Shown: positions 7,790 to 17,271, counted from the stretch's first letter. The stretch: DNA of 64,000 nt from CAVSNH01 sp963729275 (GCA_963729275.1 CAVSNH010000013.1:62001-126000), one strand, 5' to 3'. Notes: generated by a model not told the origin, from the sequence alone. A program made the numbers and translations.

Positions 7790-9294
7790 AGCCGACCCCA
7801 CCCACCTCCCTCGACGCCGCGCCGGCTGATGTCTCCGACCGTCTCGGCGGCCGGCGGATCGAGGTGGACGACGGGCTGCGCCGACGACTGGCCGAGGTTT
7901 GCACCAAGGTCAGCGACGACGAGGCCGACCGGGCCGAGGCCGGCCGGGACTGGTGGCCGCTGGCCATCGGGTGGGCGGCCGCCGGGCAGGTGCCGGCCCG
8001 ACCGGCGGTGGTGGCCCGGCCGGTCAGCACGGAGGAGGTCGCCGACGTGGTCGCCCTCTGCCACGAAGCCGGCGTCCCGGTGACGGCCAGCGCCGGGCGG
8101 AGCGGCGTGTGCGGCGGCTCGGTGCCCGTCTTCGGCGGCGTCACCCTCGACCTCTGCGGGCTCGATGGGCTGGCCGACGTCGACGGGGAGTCGTTGGTGG
8201 CCGACATCCGGGCGGGGACCTTCGGCCCCGACGTCGAGTCGGGGTTACGGGACGTCGGCCTGACCCTCGGCCACTGGCCGCAGTCGATGGACCTCTCGAC
8301 CGTGGGCGGATGGTTGGCCTGCCGCGGGGCCGGTCAGTACTCGAACCGCTACGGGAAGATCGAGGACATGGTCAGGGGCCTGTGCGTGGTCATGGCCGAT
8401 GGCACCACCATCCACACCGGTGGTCAGGGCCCGAGATCGGCCACTGGCCCCGACCTCACACAACTCTTCGTTGGCAGCGAAGGCACCCTGGGCGTGATCA
8501 CCGAAGGGCGCTTCCGGGTGCACCCAATCCCTGACGCCGAAGCCCGGCGGGCGTTCGGCTTCGGCCGCTTCGAGGAGGGCCTCGACGCCTGTCGACGCAT
8601 CCTGCGCCGGGATGCTCGACCGGCCGTGCTCCGGCTCTACGACGCGACCGAGTCGCAACGCAACTTCGAGCAGCAGGACACCAACGTGCTCGTGGTGCTC
8701 GACGAGGCCGACCCCGCCCTCGTCGACGCCACCATGGCCGTGGTCGACGCCGAATGTGGGACAGCCGACACCCTCGACCCAGACCTCGTCGAACGGTGGC
8801 TCGCCCACCGCAACGACGTCTCGGCGTTGGCGCCGCTGTGGCGCGGCGGCATCGTGGTCGACACCGTGGAGGTGGCGGCCCGCTGGCGGGCCCTCGCCGG
8901 CCTCTACCGCTCCGTGCTCGACGCCATCAACGCTGTCGACGGCACGCTGGTGGCGTCGTCCCACCAGAGCCACGCCTACACCGACGGTGCCTGCCTGTAC
9001 GTCACCTTCGCCGGTCGCGCCCCGGACGGGCTCGGGCCCGAGGACGCGACGGCGTGGGCCGAGTCCTACTACCGCATGGCATGGGACGCGGCCATCGCCG
9101 CCACCCGGGCGGCCGGCGGGGCCATCAGCCATCATCACGGGATCGGGCTCAACCGATCGCGGTTCCTGGCCGACGCATTGGGGCCTGCCCACCAGGTGCT
9201 GGCCGACGTGAAGTCCGCCCTCGACCCTCGGGGAATCCTCAACCCGGGCAAGCTCGGCCTCCCGTCGCCGTTCGGGCCGGTGCCCTGGCCGTGA
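7786..9294 (+). CDS. FAD-binding oxidase, alkyldihydroxyacetonephosphate synthase-like
   Basis: A 502-residue VAO/PCMH-type flavoprotein. The FAD-binding domain runs from VPARPAVVARPVSTEEVADV through VTASAGRSGVCGGSVPV to DLSTVGGWLACRGAGQYSNR and FVGSEGTLGVITE; the C-terminal cap domain ends SHHHGIGLNRSRF and LDPRGILNPGKL. These motifs match AGPS/AgpS-like proteins, related to the enzyme making ether lipids from acyl-DHAP. The GTG at 7786 overlaps the glpD stop. Mycobacteria carry a similar glpD-flavoprotein pair. Whether it makes alkyl-DHAP or oxidises another glycerol-derived substrate cannot be told from sequence. Confidence 0.85.
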   Translation: MKPTPPTSLDAAPADVSDRLGGRRIEVDDGLRRRLAEVCTKVSDDEADRAEAGRDWWPLAIGWAAAGQVPARPAVVARPVSTEEVADVVALCHEAGVPVTASAGRSGVCGGSVPVFGGVTLDLCGLDGLADVDGESLVADIRAGTFGPDVESGLRDVGLTLGHWPQSMDLSTVGGWLACRGAGQYSNRYGKIEDMVRGLCVVMADGTTIHTGGQGPRSATGPDLTQLFVGSEGTLGVITEGRFRVHPIPDAEARRAFGFGRFEEGLDACRRILRRDARPAVLRLYDATESQRNFEQQDTNVLVVLDEADPALVDATMAVVDAECGTADTLDPDLVERWLAHRNDVSALAPLWRGGIVVDTVEVAARWRALAGLYRSVLDAINAVDGTLVASSHQSHAYTDGACLYVTFAGRAPDGLGPEDATAWAESYYRMAWDAAIAATRAAGGAISHHHGIGLNRSRFLADALGPAHQVLADVKSALDPRGILNPGKLGLPSPFGPVPWP

Positions 9295-9322
9295 GACCGC
9301 GACACCGCCAGACGGCGACACC

Positions 9323-10792
9323 GTGAGCATCCTCGTCATCGACCTCGGCACCTCGGGCGTCCGCGCCGCCGTGGTTCGGCCCGACGCCACCGTCGAGCAC
9401 GTCCACCACCGGCCCGTGCTGCCCGACACCCCGGCTCCCGGGCTCGTCGAGTTCGATGCCTCGGCCATGGCCACCGCCGCCCTCGAGGTCGCGGGCCGGG
9501 CCCTGGCCGACGGCGGGCCGGTCGAAGCCGTCGGCATCGCCAACCAGCGGGCGTCGACGGTCGTGTGGGACCGCGTGAGCGGCGTGCCCGTGGCACCGGC
9601 TCTCGGCTGGCAGGACCTCCGTACGGTGGGCACCTGCCTCGAGCTGCAGGGCCGTGGATTCCGGGTCGCCCCCAATGCCTCGGCCACCAAGCTGGCGGCC
9701 ATCCTCGACGTGGCCGATCCCGAGCGGCGCCGGGCCGAGGCCGGTGAGCTGGCCTTCGGCACCGTCGACACCTGGGCCGCCTGGACACTGTCGGGCGGGT
9801 CGCTCCACGTCATGGACGCCACCAACGCCGGTGTGACCGGTCTCGTGGGAGCCGACGCCTCGAGCTGGGACACCAAGCTGCTCGATGTCCTGCGCATCCC
9901 CGAGGCCGTCCTCCCCACCGTGGTCGACTCGAGCGGCGGCCTGGGACCGGCGACCGCGCTCGACAACCATCCGTTGTTGGCCGGGATGGCCGGCGACCAG
10001 CAGGCGTCCCTCATCGGACAGGGGTGTACGCGGACGGGAATGACCAAAGCCACCTTCGGCACGGGCGGCATGCTCGACCAGTGCACCGGCGGCGAAGCCC
10101 CGACGCACGCCGGCCGCGGCCCGGCCGGAACCTTTCCCATCGTTGCGTGGCGTCGCCACGCCACGGTGACGTGGGGAATCGAGGCTGTCATGCTGTCCGC
10201 CGGGACGTGCGTCGAATGGCTACGCGATGACCTCGGGCTCATCCAGTCGGCGGCCGAGTCGGCGGCAGTGGCTGCCGAGTGCGACGAGACCGACGACGTC
10301 TGGTTCGTGCCCGCCCTCCTCGGCCTCGGCACACCGGTGTGGGACTTCGGTGCCCGCGGCACCGTCGTCGGGCTCACCCGTGGGACGGGACGGGCCCATG
10401 TGGTGCGGGCCGTCCTCGAAGGTGTGGCCCACCGCGGAGCGGACCTGCTGGACGCGGCCGAGCGCGACTCGGGGCTGGCCGTTCCCACCCTCCGGGTGGA
10501 CGGGGGCATGTCCGAGAACGCCGTGTTCGTCCAGGCCCTGGCCGACGCCTGCGGTCGACCGGTGGAGATCGCACCGGTGACCGAGGCCACCACCCTGGGG
10601 GCGGCCTTTCTAGCCGGGATGGCCGTGGGCACCTGGCGCGACGAAGACGAGGTGGCCGCCGCCTGGCGGCCCCGACTGGTGGTCGAGCCCTCCCTCGGCC
10701 AGGACGCCCACGACCTTCGCCGGGAGCGCTGGCTCGAGGCCCGCTCACGGGCCGTGGGCACCATTCCCGAGCTCTCGGCCATCGATTTCTGA
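9323..10792 (+). CDS. FGGY-family carbohydrate kinase (glycerol kinase-like)
   Basis: A 489-residue sugar/polyol kinase of the actin-like ATPase fold. The N-terminal phosphate-binding loop is VIDLGTSGVRAAVV, followed by GIANQRAS and GWQDLRT, with FGTGGMLDQC and the C-terminal LRVDGGMSENAVFVQALADA plus TTLGAAFLAGMA motifs. In context it should phosphorylate glycerol to glycerol-3-phosphate for GlpD, though it is diverged from classical GlpK and could use another polyol. A GTG start at 9323 lies 28 bp after the preceding gene. It ends before a hairpin terminator at 10823. Confidence 0.85.
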   Translation: MSILVIDLGTSGVRAAVVRPDATVEHVHHRPVLPDTPAPGLVEFDASAMATAALEVAGRALADGGPVEAVGIANQRASTVVWDRVSGVPVAPALGWQDLRTVGTCLELQGRGFRVAPNASATKLAAILDVADPERRRAEAGELAFGTVDTWAAWTLSGGSLHVMDATNAGVTGLVGADASSWDTKLLDVLRIPEAVLPTVVDSSGGLGPATALDNHPLLAGMAGDQQASLIGQGCTRTGMTKATFGTGGMLDQCTGGEAPTHAGRGPAGTFPIVAWRRHATVTWGIEAVMLSAGTCVEWLRDDLGLIQSAAESAAVAAECDETDDVWFVPALLGLGTPVWDFGARGTVVGLTRGTGRAHVVRAVLEGVAHRGADLLDAAERDSGLAVPTLRVDGGMSENAVFVQALADACGRPVEIAPVTEATTLGAAFLAGMAVGTWRDEDEVAAAWRPRLVVEPSLGQDAHDLRRERWLEARSRAVGTIPELSAIDF

Positions 10793-10822
10793 CCAGCGGC
10801 TCAGCATCAGCCGCCGCCGCCG

Positions 10823-10848
10823 CCCCGCCGATGCGGGGTCGCCCTTTT
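10823..10848 (+). terminator. Terminator after the glycerol operon
   Basis: CCCCGC-CGAT-GCGGGG (10823-10838) followed after six bases by TTTT (10845-10848). It lies 31 bp beyond the FGGY kinase stop and separates it from the moxR operon. The stem is short and the T-run weak. Confidence 0.5.
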
Positions 10849-10949
10849 GTTCCTCTCCCCAAGTGCCGATGAACACCTGTGGCAATCACACGAGCGTGGT
10901 CGACGACGCCCTCGGGCCCCTCCCTTCGGGCAAGGTCGGGCGGGGGACG

Positions 10950-11939
10950 ATGAGCACGAGCACGGAAGCCATCGGCCCCGGCGCCGTGCCCTCGGCGGCA
11001 GCGCCGGACGCCCTCGACCAGGCGATCGACCTCGGTCGCCGGCTGCACGGCGCCCTCTCGTCGGTGCTCCTGGGTACGCCCGGAGCGGTCAGCGTCGCCA
11101 CCTTGGCCGCCCTGTCCGGGAGCCACCTCCTCATCGAGGACGTCCCCGGGGTCGGCAAGACGGTGCTCGCCCGCGCCCTCGCCACCTCCCTCGGTGTCCG
11201 GTTGTCGCGGGTCCAGGGCAATCCGGACCTGCTCCCCTCCGACATCACCGGTGTGACCGTCTTCGCCCCCGAGACGGGAACCTGGGAGTTCCGGCCCGGT
11301 CCCATCTTCGGTCAGGTGGTCCTGCTCGACGAGCTCAACCGCACCCCGCCACGCACCCAGTCGGCTCTGCTCGAAGCCATGGAGGAGCAACAGGTGTCGG
11401 TGGACGGCGAGTCGTGGTCCCTCCCCCGGCCCCACCTGATCATCGGCACCCAGAACCCCGTCGGCCAGCTGGGGAGCTTTCCGTTGGTCGAGAGCCAGCT
11501 CGACCGCTTCGGCCTGTCCACCACCATCGGCTATCCGGATGCCTCGACCGAGACGCAACTCGTCCTCCATTCGGGTGGTCGCTACGCGCTGGACGGATTG
11601 TCCCCGGTGTGCGACGCCGCCCGTTGGGCCGAGGCCATCGAGGCCACCGCGGCGGTGCAAGTGGTGCCGACCGTGGCCGAGTACGCGGTCGCACTGGTCC
11701 GGGCCACCCGCACCGCCGGCAGCGTCCGCCTGGGCGCAAGCCCACGGGCCGCAATCTCGTTGCTCAGGGCCGCCCAGGCCCATGCCGTCCTGGCTGGGCG
11801 CGCTTATGTCACGCCCACCGACGTCCAGGCCGTGGCCGTGTCCGCCCTCGCCCACCGGCTGGTGGCTGACAGCGGCGACGCCCAGGGGGCCGTCGTGGTG
11901 AGCCGCGTGCTCGGGGAGACCCCGGTCCCGCCCACGTGA
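10950..11939 (+). CDS. MoxR-family AAA+ ATPase
   Basis: A 329-residue AAA+ ATPase with Walker A EDVPGVGKTVLARALA, Walker B VVLLDELNRTPPRTQSA, sensor IIGTQNPVG and arginine-finger region FPLVESQLDRFGL. MoxR proteins act as chaperone-like partners of DUF58 and transglutaminase proteins encoded next to them. The ATG at 10950 is preceded by CGGGGGA and skips a poorly conserved in-frame extension to 10863. It is the first gene of a tightly coupled three-gene operon: its stop overlaps the next start (GTGA). Confidence 0.93.
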   Translation: MSTSTEAIGPGAVPSAAAPDALDQAIDLGRRLHGALSSVLLGTPGAVSVATLAALSGSHLLIEDVPGVGKTVLARALATSLGVRLSRVQGNPDLLPSDITGVTVFAPETGTWEFRPGPIFGQVVLLDELNRTPPRTQSALLEAMEEQQVSVDGESWSLPRPHLIIGTQNPVGQLGSFPLVESQLDRFGLSTTIGYPDASTETQLVLHSGGRYALDGLSPVCDAARWAEAIEATAAVQVVPTVAEYAVALVRATRTAGSVRLGASPRAAISLLRAAQAHAVLAGRAYVTPTDVQAVAVSALAHRLVADSGDAQGAVVVSRVLGETPVPPT

Positions 11940-12892
11940 GCGCGGGCCGGACGGACGACGGCCATCGTCTCCGGCCGCGGACCCATCCCATGGGCTGGGT
12001 CACCCCGGTGGCCGGGAGCCTGGTCGGCCTCGGGGCGTGGGCGGTCGTCGCCCACTCGAGCGGCTCCGGATGGGTGCAGGCCCTCGGCGCCGCCATGGCC
12101 GGCGTGCTGATCACCGGCATGGTGGCCCCGGCCCTTCCCACCATGCGGGCCAAGGTCGAATGCACGTCCTGCCCAGGCGACGCGGTGGCGGGACAGCCCG
12201 TCGACGTCGTGCTCGCAGCCAACGGCCCGCACCGCCTTCATCCTTGGTCTCCACCCGGATCCGAGGCGCGGGCCACCGGGTCCCCGTTCGGCCGCCGCCC
12301 CGTGACCGTGACCCTTCACCCCGAGCATCGAGGAGTGGTCGACGAGGTGGTGGTCGAGCTGGCCAGCTCGGCACCATTCGGCCTCCTCTGGTGGGGGCGC
12401 GACGTCGTCGTCCCCCTCCCCCAGCAGCTGCATGTGGCCCCACGCTCCGGAGCCGAAGAGGCGGCCACCACCGCACCCCTCGACCGCGCCGTCGACGGTC
12501 GGGCGCCGGTTCCCTCGGGCCTCGGCGACCCGCGTGGTGTGCGCCCGTATTCGTCCGGCGATCTCCGCCGCAGCATGCACTGGCCGGCCACCGCCCACGT
12601 GGGCTCTCTCATGGTCAGGGAGACGGAGCGGGCGGTGGAGGACCCGGTCGTCCTCGACGTGATACTGCCGAAGGACGTGGCGGCGGCCGAAGCGGTCTGT
12701 GAACGGGCCAAAGGGACAGGGTGCGCCTGGTTGGCCCGGGGGCGGGTGGTCGTCCTCCGCACCGAGGAGGAGACGGGGTACGTCTCGGCGCCCGTACGAG
12801 ACCGAGTGGAGCTCGGACGGCGCTTGGCCCGGGCCCGACCGCCCGGCGGCCACGACCCATCACCGCACAGCCGCCGGGAAGGTGCGCGGTGA
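11936..12892 (+). CDS. DUF58 domain-containing protein
   Basis: A 318-residue protein with two N-terminal membrane segments (about residues 20-60, around VAGSLVGLGAWAVV and AAMAGVLITGMVAP), a beta-rich region, and the DUF58 hallmark GDPRGVRPYSSGDLRRSMHW about residue 200. DUF58 proteins are von Willebrand-like partners of MoxR ATPases; their substrate is unknown. GTG start at 11936 overlaps the moxR stop, and the stop overlaps the next GTG start, so all three are translationally coupled. Confidence 0.88.
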   Translation: MSAGRTDDGHRLRPRTHPMGWVTPVAGSLVGLGAWAVVAHSSGSGWVQALGAAMAGVLITGMVAPALPTMRAKVECTSCPGDAVAGQPVDVVLAANGPHRLHPWSPPGSEARATGSPFGRRPVTVTLHPEHRGVVDEVVVELASSAPFGLLWWGRDVVVPLPQQLHVAPRSGAEEAATTAPLDRAVDGRAPVPSGLGDPRGVRPYSSGDLRRSMHWPATAHVGSLMVRETERAVEDPVVLDVILPKDVAAAEAVCERAKGTGCAWLARGRVVVLRTEEETGYVSAPVRDRVELGRRLARARPPGGHDPSPHSRREGAR

Positions 12893-15078
12893 GCATCTGG
12901 CAGCGGGTCGTCGAGGCCAACCGGCCGGGTCCACCCGAGCACTCGATCCCCTTCCGGGCGGCGTCGGTGGCCGCCGTCATCGTGGCCGCCGGCGCCTGCT
13001 ACCACGAAGGCGAGCTCACCCCCGCCGTCACTGTCTTCACTGCGGTGGCCACGGTGGTCGGCAACGTGGCCTCCTATCGGCGCCGCCAGCGTCCGTGGCG
13101 CGCCACGAAGCCCATCCTTGCCGTCTGCGCCGTGGCCGGCTTCGTCTGGTTCATTACCACCGCCACCAAGAACGCCACGCCCGGCGACATCTCGACGGTC
13201 GAGGGCCCGCTCGCCGTCCTCTTCGCTTGGGTGCTCACCACGCACGCCTTCGACGTCCCGGCCCGGCGCGACGTCGCCTACTCCTTGGCCGGCTCGGCCG
13301 CCCTCATGGCCGTGGCCGCGGCCCAGGCCGTCGACCTCGGCTTCGGCCTCTGGGTGCTGACCTGGATGGTGTGCGCCCTGGCCTGCCTCGTCGCCATGTG
13401 GCAGTCGATGTCGACCGCCCGCGGAGTGCCCTGGCCGTCCGTGGCCGGCGCCGTGGTGGTCATGGCCGTGCTCACCGTCCTCCTCATCTCCGTGCTCCCG
13501 CCACCCCAGCCGTCGACCGCGCTCCTCTTCCCGTCGGCCGGTGACGGGCAGCAGGTCACGAGCCCCAGCCAGCTGACGGACGGCAGCGCGTCGTTACCGG
13601 CCCACGCGGCGACGGCGCGAGGCCGGACCGGCGTGGGTGGCTACCTCGGCTTCGCCAAGGCCCTCGACCTCGCCGACCGAGCCACGCTCGGCAACCAGAT
13701 CGTGCTCCGGGTCCGGGCCAGCCGTCCCGGCTATTGGGTGGGCGAGACCTACGACCACTGGGACGGACAGAACTGGACACAGTCGGGGGACCCGGCCAAC
13801 GGGACGGGCTTGGTCAAGATCGAGTCGGGCTCACCCTTCACCATCCCGCCGGCGGCCGACCAGACGGCGACCGACGCCGCCGGCACCCCCGACGTCCAGA
13901 CCTTCTACCTGGCCCAGTCCGGCCCCAACCTCGTGTTCCACACCGACCAGGCCGAGCGCGTCTATATCCAGTCCAAGGCGCTCTACCTCACCGGAGACGG
14001 CACCATCGTGTCCTCGGTCGCCATGGGGGCCGGGACCATCTACACGGTGGTCTCGTCGGACACGGCCGCCACTCCGGCCGAGCTGCGCAGCTCGACCGTG
14101 CCCGGTCCCCCCGGCTCGGCCCCCACCGCCTCCCTCACCTCCAAGGAGACCCACCGTTACCTACAGCTGCCCCACCCCTATCCGCAGGTGGCGGCCCTGG
14201 CCCGGCGCATCACGGCCGGCCTGTCCAGCTCGGCCGACGGCGACCCGCGCACCTACGACAAGGTCGCCGCCATCGAACAATGGATGTCGACCCACGTGCG
14301 CTACACCACCGACATCCCGCCGCTCCCGGCCGGTGCCGACGCGGTCACCAGCTTCCTCTTCGGCAGCCGGCGGGGCTACTGCGAGCAGATCTCGACCGCC
14401 ACCGTGGTCATGCTGCGGACCCTCGGCATCGCCGCCCGCGAGACGGTGGGCTACGTGCCCGGCTCCTACGACCCCTTCACCGATCTCTACGAGGTGCAGG
14501 CCAGCGACGCCCACTCGTGGGTGCAGGTGTGGTTCCCCGGCTACGGGTGGCAGAACTTCGACCCCACCGCCCAGGTGCCGCTGGCCAACCCGTCACCCGG
14601 CTCGGTGCTCACCGGTGGCGCCGTCCACCTCCTTGGCCGGCTGCCATGGGTCCCCCTCGGGGTGTCCGTGGCCGTCATCTCCGCCGTGGTGCTGCTCGTC
14701 GGTTGGCGCCGTCGCCGCCCGCCCACCTGGGCCCACCGGGTGGCCGTCGACCTCGGGCGCGGCGGCCGTCGCCGGGGAGCGCCGCGGCGCCGCACCGAGA
14801 CGCTGACCGACTACGGCGGGCGCCTCGGCACCCTCGCCCCGGTGTGGTCCGACGGACTCGCCGAGGTGTGCGGGGTGGTCGAGCGCTACTCCTACGGCGG
14901 CGTCGAGCCCTCGGCCGACGAGATCGGCGCCGCGCTGTCCTTCACCCGTCGCTTCGCTCGGTCCGGACGCCGCCCACGACCCGCTGGCCGTGGCACCGGT
15001 CCCGGCCCCCCGCCGACCAAAGTCGGTCGGGCCCAACCCGGTCGCCTCAGGCGCGGGCGACAGCCAGTGCCTCGTTGA
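12889..15078 (+). CDS. Transglutaminase-like membrane protein (TgpA family)
   Basis: A 729-residue protein with about six N-terminal transmembrane segments, a large extracytoplasmic region and a transglutaminase core with Cys in RRGYCEQIST (about residue 498), His in ASDAHSWVQVWF (about 541) and Asp in WQNFDPT (about 557). A further membrane helix (LGVSVAVISAVVLLVGW) precedes a DUF4129-like cytoplasmic tail (ETLTDYGGRL). GTG at 12889 is coupled to the DUF58 gene. The operon type is widespread in Actinobacteria and is thought to act on cell-envelope proteins or peptidoglycan. Its 3' end overlaps the convergent oxidoreductase gene by 32 bp, and the last 50 residues are Arg/Pro-rich. Confidence 0.9.
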   Translation: MSIWQRVVEANRPGPPEHSIPFRAASVAAVIVAAGACYHEGELTPAVTVFTAVATVVGNVASYRRRQRPWRATKPILAVCAVAGFVWFITTATKNATPGDISTVEGPLAVLFAWVLTTHAFDVPARRDVAYSLAGSAALMAVAAAQAVDLGFGLWVLTWMVCALACLVAMWQSMSTARGVPWPSVAGAVVVMAVLTVLLISVLPPPQPSTALLFPSAGDGQQVTSPSQLTDGSASLPAHAATARGRTGVGGYLGFAKALDLADRATLGNQIVLRVRASRPGYWVGETYDHWDGQNWTQSGDPANGTGLVKIESGSPFTIPPAADQTATDAAGTPDVQTFYLAQSGPNLVFHTDQAERVYIQSKALYLTGDGTIVSSVAMGAGTIYTVVSSDTAATPAELRSSTVPGPPGSAPTASLTSKETHRYLQLPHPYPQVAALARRITAGLSSSADGDPRTYDKVAAIEQWMSTHVRYTTDIPPLPAGADAVTSFLFGSRRGYCEQISTATVVMLRTLGIAARETVGYVPGSYDPFTDLYEVQASDAHSWVQVWFPGYGWQNFDPTAQVPLANPSPGSVLTGGAVHLLGRLPWVPLGVSVAVISAVVLLVGWRRRRPPTWAHRVAVDLGRGGRRRGAPRRRTETLTDYGGRLGTLAPVWSDGLAEVCGVVERYSYGGVEPSADEIGAALSFTRRFARSGRRPRPAGRGTGPGPPPTKVGRAQPGRLRRGRQPVPR

Positions 15079-16276
15079 AGGAGGCGCCGGCGGCCAGCAG
15101 CGACCGATAGACCATGAGCTGGCGCGGTCGGCTGAAGGCCAGCGCCGCCTGGAGCTGGTCACCCCGCCGGTACAGGGCGACCATCCGGCCGCTGTCGACC
15201 GAGCCGTCGACCACCACCACTTCGTCGTCGGGCCCGGGGAGGCCGAGGACCTGGATCTTGGTCTCGTACTGGTCGGACCAGAAAAAGGGCACCGGGTCGT
15301 AGACAGCGGCCGCGGCTCGGCCGGCCAGGAGGTTCTTGGCCGCCGTGGCACCCCCTTCCGCTGCGTTGGTCCAGTGCTCGACCCTTACTGTCTGCCCGGC
15401 AGAGACGAGCGGCCAACGGGCTACGTCGCCGGCCGCCACCACCCGGTCGGCGCAGAACAGCGATTCGTCGCAGACCACGCCGTCAGCGACGTCGATGCCC
15501 GAGCCCTCCAGCCACTCGACGGTGGGAGCGACACCGATCCCGACCACGACCACATCGGCCTCGAGGTGCGTGCCGTCGGGCAACGCCACCGTCGCCCGAG
15601 CCGGGCCGTCGGCCGTCACCCCGGCCACGCCCATCCCGGTCAGGAGGCGGACTCCGTGGGAGCGGTGCAGCGCACCGCAGGCCTCCCCCATCTCCTGGCC
15701 GAGCACTCGGGCGAGAGGCGTCGGCAGGGCCTCGGCCACCGTGACCTCGGCGCCCAGGCCTTGGCACGTGGCTGCCACCTCGGACCCGATGAAGCCGGCT
15801 CCGATGACCACCACCCGGGCGCCGGCACCAATCCCCTCCAGTCGGGATCGGATGGAGAGGCAGTCGTCGAGGGTCCGCAAGGTGTGCACCGCCTCCAGCC
15901 CCTCGGTGCCGGGGAGGGCCCGAGCCCGAGCCCCGGTGGCCACCACCAGCCCCCCGTAGGGCAGGGTGTCACCGTCGTCGAACGTGAGGGTGCGGGTGTC
16001 GGTGTCGAGGGCGGCGACCCGGCGGCCGAGCCGGAACTCGATGCCGAGGGCGTCGAGCTTGTCGGGCGCGTGGTGGTGGATGCGGTCGATGCCCCACTTG
16101 CCGGCCAGGAACTGCTTCGACAGCGGCGGCCGGTCGTAGGGCGGGTGGGCCTCGTCCCCGACCACGATGACCGGGCCGGCGTGGCGCTCGTGGCGGATCT
16201 CCTCCGCGGCTCGGAGCCCGGCGAGCGAGGCACCGACCACCACCACGGCCGCATCGGCCTCGAGGGGGTCGTTCAT
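15047..16276 (-). CDS. NAD(P)/FAD-dependent ferredoxin reductase
   Basis: A 409-residue pyridine nucleotide-disulfide oxidoreductase of the ferredoxin-reductase type. The FAD motif is AVVVVGASLAGLRAAEEIR, followed by PYDRPPLSKQFLAG; the NAD(P) motif is VVVIGAGFIGSEVA; CADRVVAAGDVARWP is the second FAD contact, then the reductase C-terminal domain (VEHWTNAAEGGATAAKNLL). Such enzymes feed electrons to ferredoxins for P450s or dioxygenases. No ferredoxin or oxygenase is adjacent. The ATG at 16276 gives the usual length. Confidence 0.92.
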   Translation of the reverse strand: MNDPLEADAAVVVVGASLAGLRAAEEIRHERHAGPVIVVGDEAHPPYDRPPLSKQFLAGKWGIDRIHHHAPDKLDALGIEFRLGRRVAALDTDTRTLTFDDGDTLPYGGLVVATGARARALPGTEGLEAVHTLRTLDDCLSIRSRLEGIGAGARVVVIGAGFIGSEVAATCQGLGAEVTVAEALPTPLARVLGQEMGEACGALHRSHGVRLLTGMGVAGVTADGPARATVALPDGTHLEADVVVVGIGVAPTVEWLEGSGIDVADGVVCDESLFCADRVVAAGDVARWPLVSAGQTVRVEHWTNAAEGGATAAKNLLAGRAAAAVYDPVPFFWSDQYETKIQVLGLPGPDDEVVVVDGSVDSGRMVALYRRGDQLQAALAFSRPRQLMVYRSLLAAGASFNEALAVARA

Positions 16277-16315
16277 GAGCGCGCCATGGTAGGAGACCGC
16301 CTTCCCCCGACTCTC

Positions 16316-17068
16316 TCAGCGACCGAACATGGCCATCCAGTCTTCCGGTGTGCGCAACCGGAAGACGTAGTTGGTGGCCCGGGTGTCGCCCATGGTGGCC
16401 GACGGCTCGGGCGAATAGAGGTGGCCCGGGTAGAGCACGGTGTCGTCGGGCACACGGGAGAGGCGGGTCGTGAGCGACTCGTAGAGGGCGGCGGGGTCAC
16501 CGCCGGGAAGGTCGGTCCGCCCGCAGCCCTCGAGGAAGAGTGTGTCGCCGGCCACCAGACGGCCGTCGACGAGGAAGCACTGACTGCCCGGGGTGTGGCC
16601 CGGGGTGTGCAACAGGGTGACGGGCAGCGACCCGACGTCGACGACGTCGCCGCCGTCGTGGAGGACGAGGTCCTCCAGCCCGACCCCGGTGGTTCGGGTA
16701 ATCCAGGGCGCCTCGTCACGTTGGATGTGGACGGGCACCTTCTCGCGCTCCAATAGGCGCACGACGCCTTCGACGGCCCAACCCATCATGTCGCCGCCCA
16801 CATGGTCCGGATGGAAGTGAGTAGCGAGGGCGCCCACACAACGCATCTCATCCCGGTCCAGGATGTCGAGGAGATCGTCGACGGCGTAGGCCGGGTCGAC
16901 GATGACCGCCTCGCCGGTCGCCCGGTCGCCGATCAGGTAGACGAAGTTGACCATCTGGCGGGCGAATTGGTCACCGACGGCGAAGTCGCGACCGGACAGC
17001 AACTGCCGGAAGTACAGACGGTCGCCCTCGGCTGGGGTCGCGCCCGACTCGGGTGAGTCCGTGCTCAT
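16316..17068 (-). CDS. MBL-fold metallo-hydrolase (glyoxalase II-like)
   Basis: A 250-residue metallo-beta-lactamase-fold hydrolase. Metal ligands are visible in THFHPDHVGGD, the His of LHTPGHTPGSQC, the Asp of LVAGDTLFLEGCGRTDLPGG, and YPGHLYSP. The CGRTDLPGGD loop is typical of glyoxalase II and persulfide dioxygenase relatives, so thioester or persulfide hydrolysis is likely. It is 39 bp downstream of nothing on its own strand and probably has its own promoter in 17069-17200; the oxidoreductase gene follows it by 39 bp and may be cotranscribed. Confidence 0.88.
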   Translation of the reverse strand: MSTDSPESGATPAEGDRLYFRQLLSGRDFAVGDQFARQMVNFVYLIGDRATGEAVIVDPAYAVDDLLDILDRDEMRCVGALATHFHPDHVGGDMMGWAVEGVVRLLEREKVPVHIQRDEAPWITRTTGVGLEDLVLHDGGDVVDVGSLPVTLLHTPGHTPGSQCFLVDGRLVAGDTLFLEGCGRTDLPGGDPAALYESLTTRLSRVPDDTVLYPGHLYSPEPSATMGDTRATNYVFRLRTPEDWMAMFGR

Positions 17069-17077
17069 AGCGCCACC

Positions 17078-17107
17078 TTACGGTGCCTTACGGTGCCTTC
17101 CGGTGCG
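17078..17107. repeat. 10-bp tandem repeat in the divergent promoter region
   Basis: ttacggtgcc occurs at 17078 and 17088 with a diverged third copy (ttccggtgcg) at 17098. It begins 9 bp upstream of the MBL hydrolase start and lies between it and the acyl-CoA ligase gene. Confidence 0.75.
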
Positions 17108-17179
17108 CGCCGTCCGGCACCACTCGGGCCGGGATGGGTCGGGGCTGGGCCCGTGCCACGCACGTCGCTCCACCCGACA

Positions 17180-17192
17180 TCACACCTTGTGA
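17180..17192. promoter_or_regulatory. Putative operator upstream of the acyl-CoA ligase
   Basis: tcaca-cct-tgtga is a perfect inverted repeat 80 bp upstream of the GTG start. It is a plausible site for a regulator of fatty-acid metabolism, but the repeat is short and could be chance. Confidence 0.3.
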
Positions 17193-17271
17193 AACGATAC
17201 GACCGCAGGGTCCGGCGCTACCATGCCAGCCGCGTCCGCACTATCGGCGGCCCGCCCTCGGGGGAAACAAC

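Noticed and set aside
8245..10782. 845-codon minus-strand frame opposite the flavoprotein and FGGY kinase genes
   Set aside because: No motifs, low-complexity composition; the plus-strand genes match known families over their full length.
14990..16756. 588-codon plus-strand frame over the oxidoreductase and MBL genes
   Set aside because: Antisense to two clear enzyme genes and rich in Gly/Val/His without family resemblance.
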